DNA of 64,000 nt from Procambarus clarkii (taxonomy: Eukaryota; Arthropoda; Malacostraca; Decapoda; Cambaridae): the NCBI RefSeq assembly GCF_040958095.1, contig NC_091176.1, positions 43,942,593 through 44,006,592 of the forward strand, given 5' to 3'. This document shows, in pieces, positions 22,588 to 32,279 of the stretch. The stretch's first letter is position 1. Every line of letters starts with the position of its first letter. The notes below the pieces were generated by a model, which did no database searches, was not told the origin of the DNA, and saw only the letters and a list, made by a program, of their open reading frames with translations. Both the position numbers and the translations under genes were made by a program.

Positions 22588-24928
22588 GATCCCTTTCGCA
22601 ATTCGACTTCGCAATCTCAACACCATCTAGCTCGTATCTTGTAACCCTATCATCATTACCTAACCTCAGAACTTTACATTTATCAGCATTAAACTGCATC
22701 TGCCAATCCTTCGACCATATCAAAACCCTATCTAGATCAACTTGAAGTGATAGTGAGTCCTCCTCCGAATTAATTTCCCTACCGATTTTCGTATCATCGG
22801 CAAATTTGCAAATGTTGCTACTCAAACCTGAATCTAAATCATTTATATATATTATAAACAACAAAGGGCCCAGGACAGAGCCCTGAGGCACCCCACTTAC
22901 AACATTTTCCCACTCTGACTTGACTCCATTTATACTAACTCTCTGTTTCCTTTGGTATAGCCATGCCCTAATCCAGCTTAATATAGCACCCCCAATACCA
23001 AGAGACTCTATCTTTTTAATCAGTCTTTCATGTGGCACTGTATCAAAAGCTTTGCTAAAGTCAAAGTACACAACATCGCAATCCTTACCACTATCAACTG
23101 CCTCAAGAATGCTAGAATAAAAAGATAACAAATTTGTTAAACATGAACGGCTATTTATAAAACCATGTTGCGACTCAATTATTAATTTATGTTTTTCAAG
23201 ATGAAAACGAATTTTATTTGCTATTATAGATTCGAGTAACTTTCCCACAATAGACGTTAGGCTAATTGGTCGATAGACGCAAGTGATCTATCCCTTTTCT
23301 TAAAAACTGGTATCACATTAGCAACTTTCCAAAACTCTGGCACTCTGCCTGACTCTATTGATTAATTAAATATGGTTGACAGTGGGTCACAAAGCTCCTC
23401 TTTGCATTCTTTAAGCACCCTGGCAAACACTTCATCCGGCCCTGGGGATTTGTTTGATTTGAGTTTTACTATTTGTTTAAGAACATCCTCCCTAGTAACT
23501 GTTAAACTCATCAAGCTGTCCTCGTCCCCACCCATATAGACTTGTTCGGCTGAAGGCATATTGTTAAGTTCCTCTTTAGTAAATACAGATACAAAATATT
23601 TATTAAAAATACTACTCATCTCTTCATCACTATCTGTTATTTGACCTGTCTCAGTTTTTAATGGACCTATCCTTTCCCTAGTCTTAGTACGATATAACTG
23701 AAAAAACCCTTTAGGATTTGTCTTTGCTTGCCCTGCTATGCGAACTTCATAGTTTCTTTTTGCTTTCCTTATCTCTTTTTTAACATTTCTAATCAGTTGT
23801 ACAAATTCCTGTTCTAAAGTGACCTCCCCATTTTTAATCCTTTTGTACCAAGCTCTCTTTTTACCTATAAGGTTCTTCAAATTCTTTGTTATCCACTTTG
23901 GGTCATTAGTTTTCGATCTATTCAATTTGTATGGTATACTACGTTCCTGTGCTTTGTTTAGAATATTCTTAAATAAGTTATATATTGAATCCACATCGAA
24001 ATCCCCATTTACGTCACCTATCGCTGGGTTCATGTCTCGCTCCAAGACCGGCCCACACCCCATACCCAAGACTTTCCAATCAATTTGACCCAAAAATTTT
24101 CTTAGGCTATTAAAATCAGCTTTTCGAAAATCTGGCACTTTAACAGAATTTTCTCCTACAAGTTTATTCCATTCTATGCTAAATCTGATTTCTTTGTGAT
24201 CACTGTTCCCTAGCTCACTCCCTATTTCGATGTCATTAATTTGTGTTTCCCTGTTAGTTAACACTAAATCTAAAATGTTATTTTCCCATGTTGGTTCCTT
24301 AATGTGTTGCGTAAGAAAGCAATCGTCAATTAATTCTAGAAAATCTTCTGCTTCACTATTCCCTGTTTTGTTCAACCAGTTTTTTCCACTAAAATTTAAG
24401 TCACCCATGACGTAAATACTGTTAGATCTAAATGTCCTAGATATTTCATCCCATAGTTGCTTTGCTTCCATTCTGTCTAAATTTGGTGGCCTATAAATAA
24501 CTCCTATTATAATATTATTTGTTTTTTCGTATAATTCTATCCAAATAGTTTCTGTGTGTGGCTCAGTTTTGATTCCCTCTTTGAGACTACATTTCAAATT
24601 GTCCCTAACATATATGGCTACTCCCCCTCCTCGTCTAATATATCTATCTGTGTGAAATAGTTTAAATCCATTAATTTGATATTCAGCTAATAGTTCTCTA
24701 TTTTCTACATTCATCCACGTTTCGGTAAGTGCAATAATATCTATTTTTTTCTGTGCAGACAAGAGCATTTAATTCGTTAATTTTATTTCTTAGACTTCTA
24801 CTGTTAGTGTAATATACCCTAAGTGAATTGTTATTTTGAGGCCCTTCTCTTTCCCTGATCATTTTGCCAATTCCTTTCTCCCACAAACACATACTTTTAT
24901 TATCTCCTTCCTCCAAATCAATTCCCGT
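22588..24928 (-). pseudogene. CR1 ORF2, array unit 4 (dead, chimeric)
   Basis: The RT part (22588 to about 23790) is nearly identical to unit 3 and carries the same TAA near 23361 and 4-bp deletion near 23276. From about 23790 onward substitutions accumulate. By 24150 the endonuclease matches the type A copy at 3000-3780 rather than units 1-3. The T-run frameshift near 24747 is nevertheless shared. This suggests recombination or gene conversion between CR1 subtypes. Confidence 0.85.
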
Positions 24929-24939
24929 ACCTCTATCTA

Positions 24940-25848
24940 CTAACAGTTTAAACCCAAACAAACACCTCTAACCACTTCTTCCAACGAGTTCGCAACAGCA
25001 ACAACCCCAGCTCTCGATAGATGCACCCCATCATGAGCATACATTTCATTTCTTCCATAGAAGTGTTCCCATTTGTCTATGAAAGATATTGCATTTGATT
25101 TGCAATATCTTTCCAGCCGGCAATTGACACCAAGTGCCCTTGACATCCATTCATTTCCCACTCCCTTTCTTGGAAGAATGCCACATATGATCGGGATTCT
25201 TCCCTTGCTCCTAACTAATTCAATGGCTGTCCTGAATCTCAGTATTAGTTCCTCACTCCTAACTCGTCCAACATCATTACCCCCTGCACTAATACAAATA
25301 ATGGGTTTGTTTCCATTTCCCGTCATAATATCGTTCATGTTTCCAACAATATCACCAATTCCAGCTCCCGGATAGCAAACCCTTAATCTGCTCCCCCTGT
25401 CTCTGGCACAAAACGTTCTGTCTAAATACCTTACCTGGGAATCTCCCACAACCAAAATTCGCTTCGATTCTCCCTTTTCCTTTCGAGCAGTTTGAGGGAC
25501 CTGCGCTTCAATGCTCGTCGTTACTTTGTCTTTGCCACCTTGTTGAACAATAGGTTCAACACAGCACTCGTCCTCTAATACGTCAAATGCGTTAAAAGTC
25601 TTTAGGTGTAGGCTATTAGTTGTCGGTTTTTCCAAGGTCTTCTTAAGACCCCTGTCTTTCACAACTTGCCAAGACGAGGTCTTCTTATTATTGGTCCCGT
25701 CAGTCCTTCTTAATGAGGTCCCGTCAACACTGGCCTCCTCCTTCGTTTCCTCCCGAAGTCTCAGCCGTCGTACCTGCTCCCGCAGGGAATCCATCTCTGC
25801 TCTCCAAGCTCCAACCAGACTCACCAGATCTTTCACTAATCCTTCCAT
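24940..25848 (-). CDS. CR1 ORF1 (type A), array unit 4
   Basis: 302-aa ORF from the ATG at 25848, with the same design as 5750-6655. It has an N-terminal coiled coil, a long basic/Ser linker, and an SGNH esterase with GDSQ, PGAGIGD, GGND and DGVHLS. It differs from the type A copy at 5750 by scattered substitutions and one extra Glu near the N-terminus. The 5' leader ends at 25913 at the same point as the 6720 copy. Confidence 0.87.
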   Translation of the reverse strand: MEGLVKDLVSLVGAWRAEMDSLREQVRRLRLREETKEEASVDGTSLRRTDGTNNKKTSSWQVVKDRGLKKTLEKPTTNSLHLKTFNAFDVLEDECCVEPIVQQGGKDKVTTSIEAQVPQTARKEKGESKRILVVGDSQVRYLDRTFCARDRGSRLRVCYPGAGIGDIVGNMNDIMTGNGNKPIICISAGGNDVGRVRSEELILRFRTAIELVRSKGRIPIICGILPRKGVGNEWMSRALGVNCRLERYCKSNAISFIDKWEHFYGRNEMYAHDGVHLSRAGVVAVANSLEEVVRGVCLGLNC

Positions 25849-25913
25849 TATTGCAATAATAATGTTATTAGAATCAGAGCTCCAGCTAACACAACCTCTC
25901 ACTGTGACTGCAC

Positions 25914-26421
25914 CTGACTCTATTTAATAAATCAATAGAGTCAGACAGAGTGCCAGAGTTTTGGAAAGTTGCTAATGTGATACCAGTTTTTAAGAAAGGA
26001 GATAGATCACTTGCGTCTAACTATCGACCAATTAGCCTAATGTCTATTGAAGGAAAGTTACTCGAATCTATAATAGCAAATAAAATTCGTCTTCATCTTG
26101 AAAAACATAAATTAATAATCGAGTCGCAACATGGTTTTATAAATGGCCGTTCATGTTTAACAAATTTGTTATCTTTTTATTCTAGCATTGTTGAGGCAGT
26201 TGATAGTGGTAAGGATTGCGATGTTGTGTACCTTGACTTTAGCAAAGCTTTTGATACAGTGCCACATGAAAGACTGATTAAAAAGATAGAGTCTCTTGGT
26301 ATTGGGGGTGCTATATTAAGCTGGATTAGGGCATGGCTATACCAAGGGAAACAGAGAGTTAGTATAAATGGAGTCAAGTCAGAGTGGGAAAATGTTGTAA
26401 GTGGGGTGCCTCAGGGCTCTG
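25914..26421 (+). mobile_element. CR1 fragment on + strand, left part
   Basis: 5'-truncated RT segment reading SDRVPEFW through YLDFSKAFD to GVPQGSV, open for about 150 codons, then cut at GGGCTCTG by the BEL element. It is head-to-head with array unit 4. The junction contains an 11-bp inverted repeat (CTGACTCTATT / AATAGAGTCAG). The copy resumes at 42100. Confidence 0.9.
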
Positions 26422-28059
26422 TGTGGGACATTTGGGGCTTGACTCTATTTATTTAAATATTAATGTAATGAAATTCTATTACGAAGGACCACCCGCTTTT
26501 ATAGTAAAGAGGGAAACTAATAAAATATGATCATTAGAAAATTCCTAGATGAACCAGTAACTATGGATAAAATACTAGAGAATATGATCACTTATATAAT
26601 TAATGGGCTGTATAATTTAACTGAATCAAAGCCTCAAACACCTACATTGGGGGGTTATTACTGGAACTTCATATATGTCTAGGAACTAGTGTGGTTCGTG
26701 CACCAGTTCATTATGCAATAATCTAATCCTATGACCAATTATAGAATCATTGTATTTGTCACCAATAAGAACATAGATTATGAACATGAGAAATTAATAA
26801 TTATAATAAACACATGTTAATCCAGAAAACAGTGATCCGCAAGAATAATGTATTGCAGATAATGTAATTTAAGGAATACGGAAAAGGGTCTTAGCTTGAA
26901 GACGTTTTCCAAGACATCGGTTATGACTCATCCTCGGAATCTCCTGAACTCATCATGGAACACTGGGAGATGATTAACACGGGAAACGACAGCTCGGGGA
27001 ATTCTTCACACACGCTGCAAATCAAATATATTCAGTAGCAACATATTAAATTGCTAAACATCTATGTTCAAGAAAATTAAATTAGAGAATGGAGACAGAT
27101 AATAACCTGTGGTTTTTTATAGTCGCTCTGCGTGACGACAAGCTACCCAGATATATCCTATCCTAAATGATGCATCAAACAGGAATAAGGGTACTTAGCT
27201 ATTAGGGCACTGTGCAAGTTAAGGCTTGCCGAAGCTCGCGTCCTAGGTTCTGGAGTCGTAGCAACGAACACGTAATGTCGAGCCTAGCCTAGATGTTGAG
27301 GCGGTCTGCTGGCCGGTCACGTTGTGCTACATGGAACAAATTAACAGGTTCCTGGATGAATGTCAAGTTAATTCTCTTGACAATTCAACACGGCGTATAA
27401 AGTGACACTGACACCAGCTAAGTTGTTGTCTGCAACTGTTCTTCACACCTGACAGTGGCGACTTTCGTCTTCCGCTCTTGTTGGCGTCCACCCCGGCGGC
27501 TTGGGTAATGGCGTCTCTCTCTCCCCGCTCCGCGTCCCGCATTTGATACACAAATTATTAACTACGAATAATATCATCTCTCGCAGTTGTGATTGAAATG
27601 CTCGGATAAGGACGGGTTTATTATTCAGAGGAGTTAAATATTATTATTCGCCCGTTTTACGATGGTAAACAAGCAATGGAGAGGAATTAAAGTCTCTCCA
27701 GGGCATTCACGCGTGATGTTAAATTTATTACCAGATAACAGTTATAACTATAAACACTCTATTTGGCATTAGTTGGGGATCAGTTTATCTGTAAATAATT
27801 ATCACACAGAACACCATTGTTTTATAGAGAATCAAACTCAATTCTCAGACACACTGGATATCGTTGTGTTTATTATAATGGAATCTGACGCAATACTGGC
27901 GTCTGGTGACGTAAGAATTCTAGCCTTATTGTACAGATGTAATTATTAGTACATATGAACTCTACGTTCGGTTAATTTTAATTACTACAATGATTAGTAG
28001 ATTTAGTAATAATTAATAATAATACAACAGTGTTGTATTAGTGTTGGAAATTTCCAACA
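26422..28059 (-). repeat. BEL 3' LTR (1,638 bp)
   Basis: Complete LTR, starting TGTTGGAAATTTCCAACA on the - strand, itself a short palindrome, and ending TGTCCCACA. It matches 35081-35733 joined to 41116-42099, with few substitutions and one 1-bp indel. The sense sequence just before it has a C-run (CCCCCC) rather than the expected purine tract, so the polypurine tract is not obvious. Confidence 0.93.
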
Positions 28060-28551
28060 TAACTCCGGGGGGAGAATTTTAGGGTCGCAGTGTAATGTGC
28101 AGTACTGACACACCCATCCCGAAGTTAATATTAATATTAGTATATTAGTATGTTAGCATGTTAGTATGTTAGTACACACATAACGAATGTCCCATATTTG
28201 TCAAGGACATACAAGAAACTTAAGTCTTGCAGATTTCATGTTAAATGGAACATGTTATTAAGAATTACCTAAAGCTGATAATTAAGAAAGCTTACAATAA
28301 ACTCTGAGACTGGTGTCGCAATGACATGTAATGTGTATGTTACAAAATCTCAAAGTCTGCAAACTCTCAGGTACTCTAGATAAATAATGTTATTTATAGC
28401 CTATACGACAATTAAAGATTTAAATCACCCAATTCAAACAACAGAATCCACAGTGATGAGAATGTCCTGGGTCATAGTGACTTGTAATGGTTTGTTACTT
28501 GACATCACACCACAGTATCATCATGGTTGCTTAAACTGGATGTAAAGGGAT

Positions 28552-31437
28552 TTACTCTTGGTCAGAGCTGTAATAGGTTTGCAGTTTCCGCTTACATTGT
28601 TGAGCAGCAGCTCTAGTGGGGCGGTTGCTCGGAGGATCAGAATTACTGTCCTCGGAAACTACTGGGGAAGCTAGTTCTGGTTGATACTCTCGTTCAGCCA
28701 ATTCGAGAGGAACCAGCTTCTCTAAAGTTTTTAGAGTAGTGTTGCCTCGGCATAAAACTTTCACTACTCTCAGGACACCTTGATGATCTGGATGAATGGC
28801 AACAATTTTGCCTATGGGCCACTCTGACCTTGGTCCATCACTGTTGACTAGTACTAGGTCCCCTGGTTTAAGCTGTACTTTATTGTAAGGACTCGAAGCT
28901 CCGTAGTGGTACTCTTGTAGAGCTGTGAGGTACTCTCGAGTCCACACCTCATTCCACCTGTTAATAACCCTTGAGAGATGCTGGTAGCTTTCCACCAAGT
29001 CACCCCTGGTCACATGTGACGGGTCTATGGGGTCCTCTTCGGCTAAAGGGATGAGAGGGCTCAGTAGACCTCCATGGATCAAGTGTGAGGGACTCAGAGG
29101 ATCTCTCTGGGTGAAATCATTAGACAGGTACGTTAATGGGCGGTTATTGACTCGCGCCTCGATTTCCACAACAATGGTTTGGAGTTCGGAGTAACTGACC
29201 TTTTGTCTGTGTAAGGTTTTTCTTAAACACTTCTTGACTGTGCCTATCATTCGCTCATAGAACCCACCTTGCCAAGGGGCTCTTGGTGCTATAAATTTCC
29301 AGTGACATTGTCGTCTCTGCAGGACTGACTGTACTTCTGGGTGATTCCAGACTTCTCGCAGACAGGCTTCTCCTGCCACAAAATTGGAACCATTGTCCGA
29401 TATCATTAGTTTGGGACAAGATCTGCGAGCTGCAAATCTGCGGAAGGCCTGGAGGAAGGCTTCAGCACTCATATCTGAAGTCACTTCTAAATGTACGCCT
29501 CTGGTTGTAGCACACGTAAAGAGACAAATGTATGCTTTCACTGGTATCTTGTCTGGGTTGCCAGTGAGCAGTAAGGCTCCTGTGTAATCAACACCAGTGG
29601 TTTCAAAAGGACGAAGATGAACCACTCTTTCTTCAGGGAGTGGAGGAGGTCCTGGGTAAGGACATACTCTAGCATCGTATCTTTTACAGATTACACAGAA
29701 TTTAATTATTGACTTGACTGTCTGACGACCTTGAGGAAGCCAGTAGTTTTGTCTAAGGTCGGTGAGAGTATCTAACACTCCACCATGTAAAGTACCATAT
29801 TGATGGTGATGTAAAATTAGAAGTTTAGTGATGATGTGGTGACGAGGTAGAAGAATTGGATTCTTTGTGTCCAAATCAATTTTTGCATGAAGCAAACGTC
29901 CTCCACATCTTAGTATATTATGAGTGTTGGCATCATACCAGATACCTAGAGACTTAGTTAATTTATCTGGAAGATTTTCATATTCGCTTCCATATGTCTC
30001 TTGTTGTGCACGTTTGATCCAGTAGAGGATAGGATTGGGAAACTTATGTCGAATTCCTATCTTAGCAAGAAAGTCAAACACATGTGCAGTCACTCTTAAT
30101 AATTTACTTAAGTTAGAATAATTGTGAGGATCAATGGCTAAGATTCGTTGAGGTTCTGGTTCTTTCATGGGAGTGGTGATATTGGTCACTATGACTTGTG
30201 GCTTTTGTTTGGGCCACTGACCACCAACAAGCCATGAAGGTCCATTGAACCACAGCGAAGACTTGATAAGTTGTTTTATCGTTAACCCTCGAGATAAATA
30301 ATCTGCAGGATTGTCCTTAGTAGGAACATGTCTGAATTTATATCCAGCAGATAACTCATGAATTTCCCTAACACGATTACTGACGTAGGGAGTCTTGTTG
30401 TTATTGTTTCTTACCCATTGTAAGACTGCCTCGTTGTCTGACCACACGACAATCTCACCAAAGTGGATATTATTGAGTGTCTTTGTCAGGCAATGAGCCA
30501 ATCTTACTCCCACCAGCAATGCAGTCAACTCCATTTGAGGTAAAGATCTCTTCTTAAAGGGAGCAACTCTTGCTTTAGATGTGAGCAAAATTGATTGTGC
30601 ACTATTAACTAAGTAGGGTACAGCGCCATGTGCTTTGCCAGAGGCATCGCAGAAAACGTGCAAATTGGTGGGTAAGTTTGGTCCTGAAGCATTACGAGGA
30701 AATTTCAAAACACCTAACTGATTAAAATCCGTTGAGAGTATCTGCCATTTAGCTTGTAACTCACTTGGTAATGGATCATCCCATCCCATATGTTTCTGCC
30801 AGCACTCCTGCATTAGGAGTTTGCCCCTTATTAATATAGGACTAAGTAAGCCTAAAGGGTCAAATGGTTGACTGACAAACGAGAGCAATGTTCTCATGGT
30901 AAGGGTTGAGTTATCGGTTTGTACTGACTTGACATTCATCTCGTCAGTACTGGTGTTCCATTCCATGCCTAGAACCTTTAATTGATTGGGTACCTGATAA
31001 CCTGGAAATTCTTTCTCGATTACCTGGTTGAGTAATTCATTATTTGAGGCCCATGACTGTAGTGGCATATTGGCTCCTAATAGCTCACGGTTAGCCTCAT
31101 GGTAGATTTCTACCAAATTAATTTGATCATTAGTTGTTCCCTGGAAATTGTCGACATACAATTACATTAGCAGTCTCCGTGGTGTAGTGGTAAGACACTC
31201 GCCTGGCGTTCCGCGAGCGCTATGTTATGGGTTCGTATCCTGGCCGGGGAGGATTTACTGGGCGCAATTCCTTAACTGTAGCCTCTGTTTAACGCAACAG
31301 TAAAATGTGTACTTGGATGAAAAAACGATTCTTCGCGGCAGGGGATCGTATTCCAGGGACCATAGGATTAAGGACTTGCCCGAAACGCTACGCGTACTAG
31401 TGGCTGTACAAGAATGTAACAACTCTTGTATATATCT

Positions 31438-31484
<47 letters not shown>

Positions 31485-32279
31485 GTTGTCGCTAATGTCT
31501 GCCTTATAAGGGCTATTTGATTTCCTCAAATGTGTGTCTAATGTTGCTTGCAAAAGAAACGGTGAGGACGTAGCTCCGAATAATACTGAGGCAAAACGAT
31601 ATGTGATGATATCACTGTTAGGATCCAGTGGGTTCTTTATCCTGAGGAATTTTGTGTAGTTACGATCTTCCTCCTGCAAACCTACTCGGAGGAAAGCTTT
31701 GCTGATATCGGCAGTATAGGCGAAAATACCAGTGCGAAATCGTAACAGCACATCATGTAGCCTTTGTGTTAGGCTAGGTCCCGTTTGGAGACATTCATTT
31801 AAAGACACACTGCTTGGCTTTACTTTAGCACTACAGTTAAAGACAATATGAATAGGTGTTGTCAATGAGTCTTTCACCACAGCGTGATGAGGTAAATAAT
31901 GACCTAATTTTCAGTCATCGTTATCAACAACTTCAATAAATTTACTGTTAAGTTGTTGTTGGATGAGTTGATGATACATGTTCAGTTTGTCTGGCTGCTT
32001 CTGTAGTCGTGCTAATTGAGACTGCAATTGTGAGGCTGCCATAAAATAATTAACTGGAAGTTGTGGATGATTCAACTTCCATGGGAGTCTTACCCAGTAT
32101 TGTTTATTTTTATAGACAACTGTATCCAGATATTGCTGGTAAGTCCACATATCATCAGGGCTTGGTTGTTCAGGGATAATACCTAAAGTGTCTAAATCCC
32201 ACAAACGATGTACAGGTGGATCAGACTCAATATCTTCAGATATCTCTCTGAAACGTAGGGGTGACTGTTCCAAGCCTAG
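28552..32279 (-). pseudogene. BEL/Pao pol: RT, RNase H, integrase
   Basis: In order on the - strand: RT N-part (WDLDTLGI, YWVRLPWK, from 32279), RT core (HHAVVKDSL, ADISKAFLRV, FGATSSPFLLQ) and the catalytic YVDN box. The 869-aa stretch from 31161 then gives RNase H (FCDASG, PQMELTALL, VWSDNEAV, DNPADYLSRG), an H2C2 zinc finger, the integrase core (GVDYTGA, ISDNGSNF, GFYERMIG for D,D,E) and a C-terminal basic domain like DUF5641. It copies the RNA and inserts the cDNA. It is broken by a TGA at 32280-32282, a second TGA at 31911-31913, and the SINE splitting the YVDN box. The frame is continuous otherwise. Stop at 28552. Confidence 0.92.
31162..31479 (+). mobile_element. tRNA-derived SINE with 41-nt poly(A)
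   Basis: The head resembles a tRNA with a Pol III A box (GTGGTGTAGTGGTAAGAC) and a B box (GGGTTCGTATCC). A unique body follows, ending in a run of 41 A at 31439-31479. It is flanked by TACAA (31157-31161 and 31480-31484), with one ambiguous extra A. Removing SINE plus duplication (323 nt) restores the BEL reading frame exactly at the RT catalytic box. It is on the opposite strand to pol. It is unrelated to the other SINE type at 44372 and 60070. Confidence 0.88.

Larger units (their letters stand above)
16218..25913 (-). repeat. Tandem array of truncated CR1 units 2-4
   Basis: Three head-to-tail units (16218-19376, 19377-22587, 22588-25913; about 3,159, 3,211 and 3,326 bp) follow unit 1. Each starts (on -) with ORF1, runs through the endonuclease and RT, and stops at the CERDL codons of ORF2, where the next unit's leader is joined. 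The junction sequence TTGCAAGATCCCTTTCGC is the same at 16213, 19372 and 22583. No unit has a 3' UTR, octamer tail or target duplication, so they did not arise as independent insertions. Unit 2 carries a 52-bp deletion at 17877. Confidence 0.92.
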
